Shown here: piece by piece, positions 43,372 through 53,326 of the stretch
Layout: every line of letters begins with the position of its first letter
How positions within the stretch are numbered: position 1 is the first letter of the stretch
Assembly: GCF_004382795.1 (NCBI RefSeq)
Contig: NZ_SMSG01000005.1
Coordinates: 1 to 64,000, forward strand
Direction: 5' to 3'
Source of the DNA: Cumulibacter soli
GTDB taxonomy: Bacteria; Actinomycetota; Actinomycetes; Mycobacteriales; Antricoccaceae
Length of the DNA stretch: 64,000 bases
Program-made: the position numbers and the translations under genes
The notes under the pieces: generated by a model
The model's database searches: none
Seen by the model: only the letters and a program-made list of their open reading frames with translations
What the model was told of the DNA's origin: nothing

Positions 43372-44109
43372 ATGGGACGCATTGCGCTCGAAAAACAGGA
43401 CGGCATCGCCGTCATCACCATCGATTCGCCGGAGGTCAAGAACGGCCTGACTCCCGAGATGGGCCGAGAACTCGTCGCTGCCTGTGACGATATCGACGCC
43501 GATCCGTCGATCGGCGCGGCGGTCATCAAGGGTGCCGCGGGCACCTTCTGCTCGGGCGCCGATCGGCGACGCTGGACGCCCGGAGTGGACCAGGCCGAAG
43601 ATGCGACATTCAAGGAATCGGGGTCGGTCTATGCCGGTTTCCGGCGGGTCGGCGACCTGACCGTTCCCACCATTGCGGCAGTACGCGGTGCCGCGGTGGG
43701 CGCGGGAATGAACCTGCTGCTCGCCACTGATCTTCGAATCGTCGCGCGCAACGCCCGAATCATGGCCGGCTTCCTGCGTATCAATCTGCATCCGGGCGGT
43801 GGATTCTTCACGATCACGCACCGCACCGCAGGACGTGAAGCCACCGCTGCAATGGGGTTGTTCAGCGAGGAGATCGACGGCACCCGCGCCGTCGAGATCG
43901 GTCTCGCCTGGGCAGCATTCGACGACGATCAAGTAGAAGCAGAGGCGATGAAGCTCGCTGCGCGACCGGCGCAAGATCCAGAGCTCGCCCGTGAAGCGAC
44001 GCGCTCGTTCCGGGTCGAGGCCGCGAATCCAGGTATCGGGTGGGATGCGGCGCTGCAGTTCGAACGCGCGACCCAGATGTGGTCGCAGCGCCGCCGAAAC
44101 AGTTCCTGA
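43372..44109 (+). CDS. Crotonase-fold protein lacking the usual hydratase glutamates
   Basis: 245 residues of the enoyl-CoA hydratase/isomerase family: oxyanion-hole loop FCSGADRRR and AAVRGAAVGAGMNLLLATDLRI. The first catalytic Glu (FGxPE in hydratases) is replaced in GFLRINLHPGGG, and the second lies in a stretch reading ATAAMGLFSEE, so both classical acids seem absent. It may be an isomerase, hydrolase or lyase rather than a hydratase. It sits 50 bp after the CoA ligase in the operon. Confidence 0.8.
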   Translation: MGRIALEKQDGIAVITIDSPEVKNGLTPEMGRELVAACDDIDADPSIGAAVIKGAAGTFCSGADRRRWTPGVDQAEDATFKESGSVYAGFRRVGDLTVPTIAAVRGAAVGAGMNLLLATDLRIVARNARIMAGFLRINLHPGGGFFTITHRTAGREATAAMGLFSEEIDGTRAVEIGLAWAAFDDDQVEAEAMKLAARPAQDPELAREATRSFRVEAANPGIGWDAALQFERATQMWSQRRRNSS

Positions 44110-44119
44110 GGCCGAGTGC

Positions 44120-44136
44120 ATCGGTCTCTATACGAC
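44120..44136 (+). repeat. Intercistronic 17-mer, copy 2
   Basis: ATCGGTCTCTATACGAC, 16/17 identical to 43321-43337 and likewise directly after a stop codon and before the next ribosome site. Confidence 0.45.
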
Positions 44137-44163
44137 GAGGGCCCTATAGAAGGAAGAGTTGAC

Positions 44164-45756
44164 ATGAATCACCGAAGGACCGGACTCCTTGCGATCTCGC
44201 TCGTTGCCTGCCTCGCGCTGGCAACCGGCTGCGGGTCGGACAGCGGAAATACCGGCGGAAGCTCCGAACGAGAGGCAAGCACCAGCGACTGTCCGCCCGT
44301 TGACGACGCCAAAGTGGACCCCGAGGGGCATTTCACCTGGATCTACAGTGTCGGCAACACCGGCTTCGATCCGGCAACGATCACGACGAACAACAGCCAG
44401 ATGTACCTGTACCCGATCTACGACAGCCTGGTACATGTCGACGCGGCTGGCGAACCACAACCGATGCTCGCCAGCGACTGGGAGATCAGCGAGGACGGGC
44501 TGTCGCTGGAGATGGACCTGATCTCCGGGTGGACCTATCACGACGGAACGCCCTTCGATGCCGAGTCGGTCAAGGCAAACCTTGATCGTCACCGCGCACA
44601 GGGCAGCTGGAACGCCAATGCGCTGTCGGACGTGGCAGAGGTGACCGTGAATGATGCGGCCACCGTGACAATCACGACCCAGAGCGGCGCTGCGCCGCTG
44701 GTGCCAATCCTGGCTGGGTCAGCCGGCATGATGATGAGCCCCGCAGTGTTCGACGATCCGAGCCAGGAGCTGAACCCGACCGGTGGCTCGGGTGCATTCA
44801 CCCTCGCCAGCTACCAGCCCGGCGCATCAGTCCACTACGAAGCGGTGGATAACTACTGGGACCCGGACGCGTTGAAGGTCAAGGAGATGACGTACCTCAT
44901 CTCCGGGGACGACAATGCACGACTGAACTCGGTGCTCACCGGACAGAGTGACACCACGTTCTTGCGAGCGAGCATGTACGAGGCCGCTCAGGCAGATCCC
45001 GCTGCGGTGGTGTGTGAGGCGCCGAGCCTCTCGGCGTACAACTTCACCCTCAACGTCGACAAGGCCGAGTTCGACAAACCCGAGGTCCGCGAGGCCATCG
45101 ATTACGCTATCGATCGCCAATCGATCGCTGCCGTCACCAACGGCTTCTGTGCTCCCGGTGTCCAGATGTATCCGGACTTCTACTTCGCGGCCTCGGACAA
45201 CCTGACACCCAGCGACGAGGACTACAACCCGGAGAAGGCCAAGGAACTGCTGGCCTCGGTTGGCCTTGAAGAGGGCTTCAGCTTCTCGCTCGTGGTGATC
45301 AACCTCGCGCTGTACCAGCAGATCGCGGAGGTCATTCAGGCGAACCTGGCGGCGGTCGGTATCACGATGGAGATTCTTCCGGTCGACATCTCGAAGCTCG
45401 CTGACGACTTCTCGGTCAATCAGTCCGCGGATGCGCAGATGTCCGAACAGAAGGCCGAACAGGACCCGAGCATCCAGGTCGAGTCCTACCTGCTGGAAGG
45501 CGGGTTCATGAACCCCGGCGGCTGGTCCAACGACGAGGTCGCGGACCTCGCCGAGCAGGCGCGCACCGGAAAAACCAATGACGAACGAGGTGAGCTCTAC
45601 GCCGAGCTCTTCGAGAAGGTCGACGAGGTCACCGGGCCGAACATCACCCTGTGCCACCTCACGACACCGTTCGTGCTGAACGACCAGACCATGGGCGTGG
45701 AGATCTACGCCGATGCGTCACGTCAGTTCCGAGGCGTGGCAAAAGCCACGTCCTAG
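44164..45756 (+). CDS. Family-5 ABC solute-binding lipoprotein of the catabolic operon
   Basis: 530 residues from the ATG at 44164 (GGAAGAG upstream). Lipobox LATGC with Cys23; family-5 signatures YDSLVHVDAAGEPQPMLASDWEISEDGLSLEM, FDAESVKANLDRHR and KPEVREAIDYAIDRQSIA. It would deliver substrate to the permease pair that follows. A hairpin separates it from the permease genes, as is common where the binding protein must be made in excess. Ligand unknown; given the acyl-CoA genes around it, an amide, peptide-conjugated or other acid is likelier than a metal. Confidence 0.88.
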   Translation: MNHRRTGLLAISLVACLALATGCGSDSGNTGGSSEREASTSDCPPVDDAKVDPEGHFTWIYSVGNTGFDPATITTNNSQMYLYPIYDSLVHVDAAGEPQPMLASDWEISEDGLSLEMDLISGWTYHDGTPFDAESVKANLDRHRAQGSWNANALSDVAEVTVNDAATVTITTQSGAAPLVPILAGSAGMMMSPAVFDDPSQELNPTGGSGAFTLASYQPGASVHYEAVDNYWDPDALKVKEMTYLISGDDNARLNSVLTGQSDTTFLRASMYEAAQADPAAVVCEAPSLSAYNFTLNVDKAEFDKPEVREAIDYAIDRQSIAAVTNGFCAPGVQMYPDFYFAASDNLTPSDEDYNPEKAKELLASVGLEEGFSFSLVVINLALYQQIAEVIQANLAAVGITMEILPVDISKLADDFSVNQSADAQMSEQKAEQDPSIQVESYLLEGGFMNPGGWSNDEVADLAEQARTGKTNDERGELYAELFEKVDEVTGPNITLCHLTTPFVLNDQTMGVEIYADASRQFRGVAKATS

Positions 45757-45766
45757 TCCGCATGGG

Positions 45767-45795
45767 TAGCCCTCCGGCAGTGCGCCGGAGAGCTA
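45767..45795 (+). other. Intercistronic hairpin after binding-protein gene
   Basis: Stem of 12 pairs with one mismatch (45767-45778 with 45784-45795), loop AGTGC, no T-run. Probably stabilises the upstream message or lowers read-through into the permeases. Confidence 0.6.
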
Positions 45796-45817
45796 CCTCC
45801 GGCCAGGAGGTACCAGA

Positions 45818-46759
45818 TTGCTCAGACTGATCGCCAAACGGGTGCTGACCGCGGTTCCGCTGCTCATCGTTGTCAGCTTCGTCATCTTCTGGCTGATGCA
45901 GCAGGCAGGTAACCCCGCCGCACAGCTCGCCGGCAACAATCCGAGTGACGAGGACATAGCCCGAGTGGAGCAAGAGCTCGGGTTCGATCAGCCGTTTTTC
46001 ATCCGTTACCTCAAGTGGCTGGGTGCCGCGTTCCAGGGCGACTTCGGGACGTCGTACTTCACCGGTGAAAGTGTCACGAACTCGATCGTGTCGCGGCTAC
46101 CGGTGACGCTCTCACTCGTCGCTGTGGCGCTGGCGCTGGCCATCATCCTCGGCATCACCCTCGGCCTGATCGCCGGACTGAATCCCGGTACCTGGATCGA
46201 CCGTGCCGCAACGATCCTGGCCAGCGTGGGAGTGGCGTTGCCGTACTTCTGGGTCGGCATGATGCTCGTGCTCGCGTTCTCTATCAATGCGCCCCTTCTA
46301 CCGGCCACCGGTTACGTGTCGTTCTGGGACAACCCCGTCGGGTGGTTTAGCCACCTGATTCTTCCCGGGCTCGCATTGGCCATCGCGCCGATGGCCGTGG
46401 TCGCACGTCAGACGCGCGCGTCGGTAGCCGAGGTAATGACCCAGGACTACATTCGCACAGCGACGGCGAAGGGCTTGACTAAATATCGCGTTGTTGCCAA
46501 ACACGCGCTGAAGAATGCCGCGGTGCCGGTGGTGACCGCATTCGGCCTGGAAGCCAATCGGTTGATCGGCGGCACTGTAGTCATCGAGCAACTGTTTGTG
46601 CTCCCAGGGCTCGGCCGGCTGGCCTACGAGTCGGTGTTCGCTCGTGACTTTCCACAAGTACAGGGCGTTCTGCTGTTCACCGCGATCATGGTGCTCTTGA
46701 TCAACCTGCTCATAGACGTGTCCTACGCGTACTTCAACCCGAGGATCCGCCAGTCATGA
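45818..46759 (+). CDS. DppB-like ABC permease
   Basis: 313 residues starting at a TTG preceded by AGGAGG. Seen: QQAGNPAAQLAGNNPSDEDIARVEQELGFDQPFFIRYLKWL, the usual periplasmic N-terminal loop, GDFGTSYF, and the coupling loop DYIRTATAKGLTKYRVVAKHALKNAAVPVV. Six spans. It overlaps the next gene by 4 bp. Confidence 0.9.
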   Translation: MLRLIAKRVLTAVPLLIVVSFVIFWLMQQAGNPAAQLAGNNPSDEDIARVEQELGFDQPFFIRYLKWLGAAFQGDFGTSYFTGESVTNSIVSRLPVTLSLVAVALALAIILGITLGLIAGLNPGTWIDRAATILASVGVALPYFWVGMMLVLAFSINAPLLPATGYVSFWDNPVGWFSHLILPGLALAIAPMAVVARQTRASVAEVMTQDYIRTATAKGLTKYRVVAKHALKNAAVPVVTAFGLEANRLIGGTVVIEQLFVLPGLGRLAYESVFARDFPQVQGVLLFTAIMVLLINLLIDVSYAYFNPRIRQS

Positions 46760-47730
46760 CCAACGATCTCACTCACGACAACATCCCGTCGGACCCGAGG
46801 CTCACCGTGCAAAGCACCGGCAGTGGGTCTGGTCCGGAACCCGTAGCGGACGCCAATGCGCAACCACAGACAGCGTTCGTGAAGGCTCCGGGTCTCAAGC
46901 GATTCCTCCGGCGGTTTTTCAGCAATAAGCTAGGAGTGATCTCGGCATCGCTGCTGCTGATCATCATTCTCGGCTCGGTGTTGGCGCCAGTCATCGCGCC
47001 CTACGACCCAGATGCGGTCGATGTTGCCAATCGACTGTCCGGCTCAACATCCGAGCACTGGCTCGGTACGGACGGGCTCGGTCGCGACACTTTGACGCGG
47101 TTGCTGTACGCGGGCCGTATCTCGTTGCTCGCGGCGGGCACCGCCGTCGGCATCGCCATCCTGGTCGGGGTTCCGCTCGGGATGCTCGCCGGATACTACG
47201 GCGGAAAAGTCGACTGGATCCTTAGTCGGGCAGCGGACGTGCTGATGACTTTCCCGGCAGTCCTGCTGGCCATGGCGATCATCGCCGCCCGCGGCCCGGG
47301 TCTTCAGACCGCTATGTACGCGCTGGGGATCGTCTACGCACCAAGGCTGTTCCGGGTCGTCCGCAGCTCAGCACTGGCCGTTCGCGCGGAGACGTACATC
47401 GAGGCCAGCGAAAGCATCGGAACGCCGGTTATGCGAATCATTCGCACCCGGATTCTGCCGAACATCCTATCGCCATTGCTGGTTCAGATCTCTCTGCTGC
47501 TGGCCGCTGCGCTCTTGGCTGAAGCGTCATTGAGCCTGCTCGGGCTGGGAGTCGTGCCACCGACGCCGAGTTGGGGCAACATGCTCGGCGTCGGATTCCC
47601 GGACATTCGCACCGCACCACTGCTGGTGGTCTACCCAGGGGTCGCCATTGCGCTGACCACGATCTCGTTCAATCTCCTCGGTGACGCGCTGCGCGACAGC
47701 TTCGGCCGAGAGGTCCGCAAGGGGGACTAG
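46756..47730 (+). CDS. DppC-like ABC permease
   Basis: 324 residues; a hydrophilic tail of about 50 residues precedes the first span. HWLGTDGLGRDTLTRLLYAGRISLL and the coupling loop TYIEASESIGTPVMRIIRTRILPNILSPLLVQ identify the DppC class. It is followed without gap by the first ATPase gene. Confidence 0.9.
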   Translation: MTNDLTHDNIPSDPRLTVQSTGSGSGPEPVADANAQPQTAFVKAPGLKRFLRRFFSNKLGVISASLLLIIILGSVLAPVIAPYDPDAVDVANRLSGSTSEHWLGTDGLGRDTLTRLLYAGRISLLAAGTAVGIAILVGVPLGMLAGYYGGKVDWILSRAADVLMTFPAVLLAMAIIAARGPGLQTAMYALGIVYAPRLFRVVRSSALAVRAETYIEASESIGTPVMRIIRTRILPNILSPLLVQISLLLAAALLAEASLSLLGLGVVPPTPSWGNMLGVGFPDIRTAPLLVVYPGVAIALTTISFNLLGDALRDSFGREVRKGD

Positions 47731-48771
47731 ATGACATCAACTACTGAAGAACCGATGATGCAGGACAACAACCCGCCGGTAGCCGACCCGTTACTGCGCT
47801 TCGACGAGCTGAGCGTCGACTTTGCGACCGAGTTCGGCTGGGCCAACGTGGTTGATCAGGTCTCGTTCGAGGTGGGACGCAATGAGATCGTCGGGCTCGT
47901 CGGCGAGTCGGGGTCAGGAAAGTCGGTGACGAGTCTGTCGATTCTCGGCTTGATCCCGCAGCCGCCCGGACGTATCTCGCACGGGCACATCTGGTACGGG
48001 GCTGAGGATCTCACGCAGATTTCCGCGAACCGGATGCGGACCATCCGGGGCAACGAGATCTCGATGATCTTCCAGGAGCCCATGACAAGCCTCAACCCAG
48101 CCTTCACTGTGGGCGATCAGATCGCCGAGGCTTACCGGCTGCACCGCAAAGCGAGCCGCCGGGTTGCCATGGACCGTGCGGTCGAGATGCTCGACCTCGT
48201 GGGAATCCCCAACCCAGGACGACGAGCTAAGGACTATCCGCACGAGTTCTCCGGCGGCATGCGGCAGCGTGCCATGATTGCCATGGCGCTGGTCTGCGAC
48301 CCGCAACTGCTCATTGCCGACGAACCGACAACAGCACTCGATGTGACGATTCAAGCGCAGATTCTCGAACTGCTGTTCAAGCTCCGCGAAGAGATCGGCA
48401 TGGGGATCATCTTCATCACCCACGACCTCGGAGTTGTCGCGGAGATCTGCGACAAGGTCGTCGTGATGTACGCAGGGCAGACAGTCGAGAAGGCCGTCGG
48501 TCACGACCTGTTTGTCGAGCCGCGTCACCCCTACACTCATGGCCTGCTCACCTCGATGCCGCAGCTCGGTCCGCGTGACAAGCGACTGGCCTCGATCCCC
48601 GGCCGCACGCCCGAACCATGGGCCATGCCCGAGGGGTGCCGTTTCAACCCACGCTGCTCGTTCGCTCAAGAGCAGTGCCGCGACGATGCGCTGGAAATGA
48701 TCCAGCTCGGTGACTCCCGTTCGACGCGATGTATCCGTTCCCATGAACTCACGCTGGAGGGTGCTAAGTGA
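47731..48771 (+). CDS. DppD-like ABC ATPase
   Basis: 346 residues; Walker [11 protein letters not shown]-loop [13 protein letters not shown], signature [15 protein letters not shown], Walker [13 protein letters not shown], switch FITHDLGVV, and the C-terminal four-Cys extension ([14 protein letters not shown], then TRCIRSHE). Its ATG follows the permease stop directly. Confidence 0.9.
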   Translation: MTSTTEEPMMQDNNPPVADPLLRFDELSVDFATEFGWANVVDQVSFEVGRNEIVGLVGESGSGKSVTSLSILGLIPQPPGRISHGHIWYGAEDLTQISANRMRTIRGNEISMIFQEPMTSLNPAFTVGDQIAEAYRLHRKASRRVAMDRAVEMLDLVGIPNPGRRAKDYPHEFSGGMRQRAMIAMALVCDPQLLIADEPTTALDVTIQAQILELLFKLREEIGMGIIFITHDLGVVAEICDKVVVMYAGQTVEKAVGHDLFVEPRHPYTHGLLTSMPQLGPRDKRLASIPGRTPEPWAMPEGCRFNPRCSFAQEQCRDDALEMIQLGDSRSTRCIRSHELTLEGAK

Positions 48772-49847
48772 ACACCGACAACGTGACGACCGAGACCGAG
48801 TCGACCAATCCGAACACGCTGATCCGTGTCCAGCACCTGGACGTCACCTTCAGCCGCAAGGAGATCTTCAAGCCAGTTCGGGAGGTGCGAGCGGTCAACG
48901 ACGTCACCTTCGACATCGAACGTGGCGAAACCTTGGGCTTGGTGGGGGAATCCGGCTCGGGGAAGTCGACCACCGGGCGTGCGCTGCTACGCCTGGTCCC
49001 AGTGACTGGTGGCACCGTGGAAGTCGCGGGAGCCGACGTCGCGTCGATGCATGGCAAGGAACTTCGCCGCGCACGGCGGGACATGCAGATGATCTTCCAG
49101 GACCCGTACTCCTCGCTGGATCCCTCGGCAACCGTCGGCGCTTCGATCTCCGAACCGATGCGCGTCCACCTGGACATGTCGGCGCAACAGGCCTTCACCC
49201 GCACCGTCGAACTGCTGGACCTTGTTGGGCTACGCGCCAGCCACGTCAACCGGTACCCGTACGAGTTCTCCGGCGGACAGCGGCAACGAGTCGCCATCGC
49301 TAGGGCGCTGGCGTTGAACCCGAGATTCATCGTCTGCGACGAGGCGGTCTCCGCACTCGACGTGTCCACCCAGAATCAGGTGATCAATCTGTTGGAGGAC
49401 CTACGCGAAGAGTTGGATCTCACCTACCTGTTCATCGCGCATGACCTCGCGATCGTCCGGCATATCTCGAATCGGGTGGCCGTCATGTACCTGGGGCACA
49501 TCGTTGAGGTCGGTCCCGCCGAACGGATCTATATGCAGCCTGCGCACCCCTACACCTGGGCCTTGCTGTCAGCGATCCCCGACGCCAGTCCCTACCGGGA
49601 GATACGCGAGCGGATCATCCTGCGCGGTGACTTGCCGGATCCCGCCAACCCGCCAACCGGATGCCCATTCCAAACCAGGTGTCCCTATGTGATGGACATC
49701 TGCCGCTCGGAGACCCCGCCGATGACCGAGGTGGCTTCCGGTGGAACGGTCGCATGCCACCTACAGTCATCGGGGCCCGAACTGTCCGGCGCGCCGCTCG
49801 GCGACCTGACTCCTGCCGCGTTCGCCGAACAAGGATGGTCCGCATGA
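48768..49847 (+). CDS. DppF-like ABC ATPase
   Basis: 359 residues from a GTG overlapping the previous stop. Walker [11 protein letters not shown]-loop IFQDPYSSLDPSA, signature FSGGQRQRVAIARAL, Walker B FIVCDEAVSALD, and a C-terminal CPFQTRCPYVMDIC plus ACHLQ motif. With the preceding three genes and the lipoprotein it makes a complete importer. Confidence 0.9.
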   Translation: MNTDNVTTETESTNPNTLIRVQHLDVTFSRKEIFKPVREVRAVNDVTFDIERGETLGLVGESGSGKSTTGRALLRLVPVTGGTVEVAGADVASMHGKELRRARRDMQMIFQDPYSSLDPSATVGASISEPMRVHLDMSAQQAFTRTVELLDLVGLRASHVNRYPYEFSGGQRQRVAIARALALNPRFIVCDEAVSALDVSTQNQVINLLEDLREELDLTYLFIAHDLAIVRHISNRVAVMYLGHIVEVGPAERIYMQPAHPYTWALLSAIPDASPYREIRERIILRGDLPDPANPPTGCPFQTRCPYVMDICRSETPPMTEVASGGTVACHLQSSGPELSGAPLGDLTPAAFAEQGWSA

Positions 49848-51118
49848 CCGCCGGCGCATTCACCGGCCTGACGGTGGTGGAGTTCGGTCAGTTCGTTGTC
49901 GTCCCGTTCTGCGCCCAACTGATGAGCGATTTCGGTGCCCGGGTGATCAAGGTCGAACCCCTCTCAGGAGACAGCTACCGTTCTGGGCACGGACAGCTCG
50001 CCGACGGTTTCACACGGCAGTTCCTGATCAAGAACCGCGGCAAGGAATCGATCGCGTTAGATCTGTCAAGCCCGGACGTGCGGGCGGTTGTCCAAGAGTT
50101 GATTCGACAAGCGGACGTCGTCCTAGTCAACCTCAGCCCGAGCGCTATCGAACGTCGCGGGCTCGATTACCAAACGCTGCGCGAGATCAACCCTGCCATC
50201 ATCTATGCCACGGTCAGCGCGTTCGGGCACACTGGGTCCGAGGCGCAGTTGCCCGGCATGGACGTGGTCGTCCAGGCGCGTTCCGGTCTGATGACCACGC
50301 TCGGCGCCGAACGTGACGAGGTGCCGCTGCACAGCGAGGCACAGGTCGCCGACTACTCGACGTCGTTGCTGCTGTTCGGCGGAGTAGCTGCAGCGCTCTA
50401 TGCACGTACCGTGACCGGTTTGGGTCAGAAGGTCGAGACCTCGCTGTTGGCTGGTGCCTTGGCCATCCAGAACAACTCGCTCGGACACGCGCTGCATGAG
50501 GACGGTTGGCGTGCGGAGTTTGTTGATGACGTGCTGCCACGGCTGCGTCGCGAGCATGCCGACCGCGACGACATCCTCGCCTACCGCGAGACACATCGTC
50601 CGGACCCGATGAACCACACCAAGCACTATCGTGCATTCCGCACCAGCGACGGGTTCGTGGCTGTCGGAGCCGGCAGCCCCGCTTCGAGGCGGCGACTGTC
50701 GGCGGTACTAAAGGTTCATGAGTCGCTGGTCGAGAAGGATCCCGACCGGTTCGGGCGATTGCTCGAGCAGCGGATGACCGAACAGCCCTCGGACTACTGG
50801 GTAAGCACCCTCCGAGCCGCTGAGGTACCAGTGTCGGCCGTGTACAACGTCGATGAAATGTTTTTCGATGAACATGTCCTCGGCGAAGGACTGATCCGCG
50901 ACTATCCGCATGACGAAGCTGGAAGCTACCGGGCATTCGGGCAGCCCATTCGACTGAGCGAAACCCCGATGTCCGCGGGGCCGCCTGCCCCCGGCCTGGC
51001 GGAGCACACGGTGGCGATCCTGCAGGAACTGGGATTCGCCGACGACGACATCGACCGCCTCACCAAAAACGGAACGGTACGAGCAGGTCAGAACCGCACT
51101 ATAGGAGGAAAGCCGTGA
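49844..51118 (+). CDS. Class III CoA-transferase (CaiB/BaiF family)
   Basis: 424 residues from the ATG at 49844, overlapping the ATPase stop (ATGA). Seen: GLTVVEFGQFVVVPFCAQLMSDFGARVIKVEP at the N terminus, NRGKESIALDL, and the catalytic Asp140 in LPGMDVVVQA, the formyl-CoA-transferase pattern. It transfers CoA between carboxylates and could offer a second, energy-saving route of substrate activation beside the CoA ligase. Confidence 0.9.
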   Translation: MTAGAFTGLTVVEFGQFVVVPFCAQLMSDFGARVIKVEPLSGDSYRSGHGQLADGFTRQFLIKNRGKESIALDLSSPDVRAVVQELIRQADVVLVNLSPSAIERRGLDYQTLREINPAIIYATVSAFGHTGSEAQLPGMDVVVQARSGLMTTLGAERDEVPLHSEAQVADYSTSLLLFGGVAAALYARTVTGLGQKVETSLLAGALAIQNNSLGHALHEDGWRAEFVDDVLPRLRREHADRDDILAYRETHRPDPMNHTKHYRAFRTSDGFVAVGAGSPASRRRLSAVLKVHESLVEKDPDRFGRLLEQRMTEQPSDYWVSTLRAAEVPVSAVYNVDEMFFDEHVLGEGLIRDYPHDEAGSYRAFGQPIRLSETPMSAGPPAPGLAEHTVAILQELGFADDDIDRLTKNGTVRAGQNRTIGGKP

Positions 51119-52251
51119 GATTCATACCTACCGGACTGTCGGCGCAGGAACTCCAGCTCCAGCGTGAGGTCCGAGAGTTTGTCAAGGATGCACTCCCGGC
51201 GGGATACCGCCCCGGCCTCGGCATGGGCGCATCGCGCAGCCCAGAATTTTCCAAAAAACTCGCCGAACGCGGTTGGGTGGGCATGGCGATTCCCAAGCAG
51301 TACGGTGGCCACGCCCGCACCGCAGTGGATCGGTTCATCGTTACCGAGGAACTGCTCTCGGCGGGAGCACCGCTGGGCGCGCACTTCGTTGCCGACCGGC
51401 AGACTGCACCGGCGATCATCAAGTTCGGCACTGATTGGCAACGAGAGTTCTTCATCCCGAAGATCGTCGCCGGCGAGTGCTGGTTCTCCCTGGGAATGAG
51501 CGAGCCCGACGCCGGGTCGGACCTGTCCTCGGTGCGTTCGGCAGCTACTCGCGTCGAAGGCGGCTGGCTGCTGAACGGCACCAAGATCTGGACCAGTGGC
51601 GCGCATCGCAACCACTACTTCGCAGTGCTGTGCCGGACCTCCCCATCAGAGGACAAGCACCAGGGACTGAGCCAACTGATCGTCAATCTACGCGGCGACG
51701 GAGTCGAGGTGCGCCCGATCCCGTTCCTGAACGGCGCGCACGAGTTCAACGAGGTCCATATGACCGACGTCTTCGTCCCGGACGAGATGATGCTCGGCGC
51801 CGAGGGATCAGGATGGCAGCAGGTGACCTCCGAGCTCGCATACGAGCGTTCTGGACCTGATCGTTTCCTGAGCACCTTCGGGCTGGTCAAATACCTAATC
51901 GCCGAACGCGCCACCGGTGGGCTGACCCCGGAGCAGGAACGCGCAGTCGGACAACTCGTCGCGCGGTTCTGGACTATCCGGCAGATGTCGCTGTCGGTCG
52001 CCCGCACGATCGACGACGGTGGCGCGCCCGCGGTTGAGGCGTCGCTGGTCAAAGACATCGGGACGCGATTCGAACAGCGAGTGATAGACGTGATCCGCGA
52101 TGTGGTGGAAGTCCAGCTCGATCTGGACAGCAACTCGACCTTTGAGCAACTGTTGGCAGAATCCGTGCTGACCGGTCCCTCCTTCACGCTTCGGGGCGGA
52201 ACAACCGAAGTACTCCGCTCCATCGTCTCGAAAGGCCTGCGGAATGTCTGA
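51115..52251 (+). CDS. Acyl-CoA dehydrogenase, subunit 1
   Basis: 378 residues from a GTG overlapping the previous stop. FAD/acyl-CoA site landmarks WFSLGMSEPDAGSDLSSV and WLLNGTKIWTSGAH, and the C-terminal LRGGTTEVLRSIVSKGL. It resembles the larger partner of heteromeric FadE pairs in actinobacteria, such as those of steroid side-chain breakdown. It overlaps the next dehydrogenase gene by 8 bp, supporting an alpha-beta complex. Confidence 0.88.
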   Translation: MRFIPTGLSAQELQLQREVREFVKDALPAGYRPGLGMGASRSPEFSKKLAERGWVGMAIPKQYGGHARTAVDRFIVTEELLSAGAPLGAHFVADRQTAPAIIKFGTDWQREFFIPKIVAGECWFSLGMSEPDAGSDLSSVRSAATRVEGGWLLNGTKIWTSGAHRNHYFAVLCRTSPSEDKHQGLSQLIVNLRGDGVEVRPIPFLNGAHEFNEVHMTDVFVPDEMMLGAEGSGWQQVTSELAYERSGPDRFLSTFGLVKYLIAERATGGLTPEQERAVGQLVARFWTIRQMSLSVARTIDDGGAPAVEASLVKDIGTRFEQRVIDVIRDVVEVQLDLDSNSTFEQLLAESVLTGPSFTLRGGTTEVLRSIVSKGLRNV

Positions 52252-53326
52252 CAACACGACTGAGATCAGGGCAGCCCTCCGCGCGATCCTGGCTGACCAC
52301 TCGTCGGCCGACGCGGTGCTCGCCGCCGAGCCCGAGGGCTGGAACGAGCCGTTGTGGCGGGTTCTGGACGATGGCGGGTTCGCCACGATTGCTGTCGACG
52401 AGACGATCGGCGGTTCAGGTGGATCACTCGCCGACGCGTGCGCGGTACTCCACGAACTCGGCAGGTCTGCCGCGTCGATTCCGTTTGCCGAGCACGCGCT
52501 CCTCGCCGGATGGCTACTATCCCAGGGCGGCTGGGATCTACCAGGCGGGGTACTGACGGTAATCGATGACACTTCTGGGCTACAGATTGAAGCGGCCGGC
52601 GCGGGCTTCACCCTCTCAGGCACCGCGAACCACGTCGCCTGGGCAGGCGCGAGTACTCAAATCCTCCTTGCCGCGGTCGTCGACGGGACGCCGACTGCGT
52701 TGCTGCTGTCGACGAAGGACGTACAGGTCGGTGGCGGCGCGAATCTCGCGGAGGAACAGCGCCGGTCCGTCGCCGTTGATTCGATCACCGTGCCCGCTGA
52801 GCGGACGTGGGAGCTTCCTGCGGATGCAGTTGAACAGTTGCGGTTGCGCGGCGCGCTGAGTCGGGCAGCGCTGATAGCCGGTGCACTGGAACGAGTCAGT
52901 GAGCTGACCGTGCGATACACCTCGGAACGCGAACAGTTCGGTCGACCGATCGGCCGCTTCCAGGCAGTACAACGTCATGTAGTCCGACTTACGGAGATGG
53001 CCCAGCAGGCAGCGATGGCAACCACGGTCGCGGCGCTCAACGGCAGCGACGCCGTCGACTTCTTCGATGTGGCATCGGCGAAGATCGTCGCGGGAGAATG
53101 TGCGAGCGGGGGAGCGGCGGCAGCGCACCAGGCGCACGGCGCGATAGGGATGACCAAGGAGTACGAACTCGGCCAACTCTCGCGACGGTTGTGGTCCTGG
53201 CGCGACGAGTACGGCCACGAAAGTGCTTGGGCTCGCGAACTCGGTCATCGGCTTGCCGAGGCCGGCGCAGATGAGTTGTGGCCCCGTATCGCTGCCGGAC
53301 TTCTCGCCGCGGGACCGCAGGCATGA
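52244..53326 (+). CDS. Acyl-CoA dehydrogenase, subunit 2
   Basis: 360 residues of the same fold but more diverged. The middle domain is shortened (no clear FAD-binding WxxTE/S segment of the usual form), while the C-terminal helical domain keeps YTSEREQFGRPIGRFQAVQRHV and AHQAHGAIGMTKEY. In known heteromeric pairs each subunit supplies part of the FAD site; the same is likely here. Confidence 0.87.
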   Translation: MSDNTTEIRAALRAILADHSSADAVLAAEPEGWNEPLWRVLDDGGFATIAVDETIGGSGGSLADACAVLHELGRSAASIPFAEHALLAGWLLSQGGWDLPGGVLTVIDDTSGLQIEAAGAGFTLSGTANHVAWAGASTQILLAAVVDGTPTALLLSTKDVQVGGGANLAEEQRRSVAVDSITVPAERTWELPADAVEQLRLRGALSRAALIAGALERVSELTVRYTSEREQFGRPIGRFQAVQRHVVRLTEMAQQAAMATTVAALNGSDAVDFFDVASAKIVAGECASGGAAAAHQAHGAIGMTKEYELGQLSRRLWSWRDEYGHESAWARELGHRLAEAGADELWPRIAAGLLAAGPQA

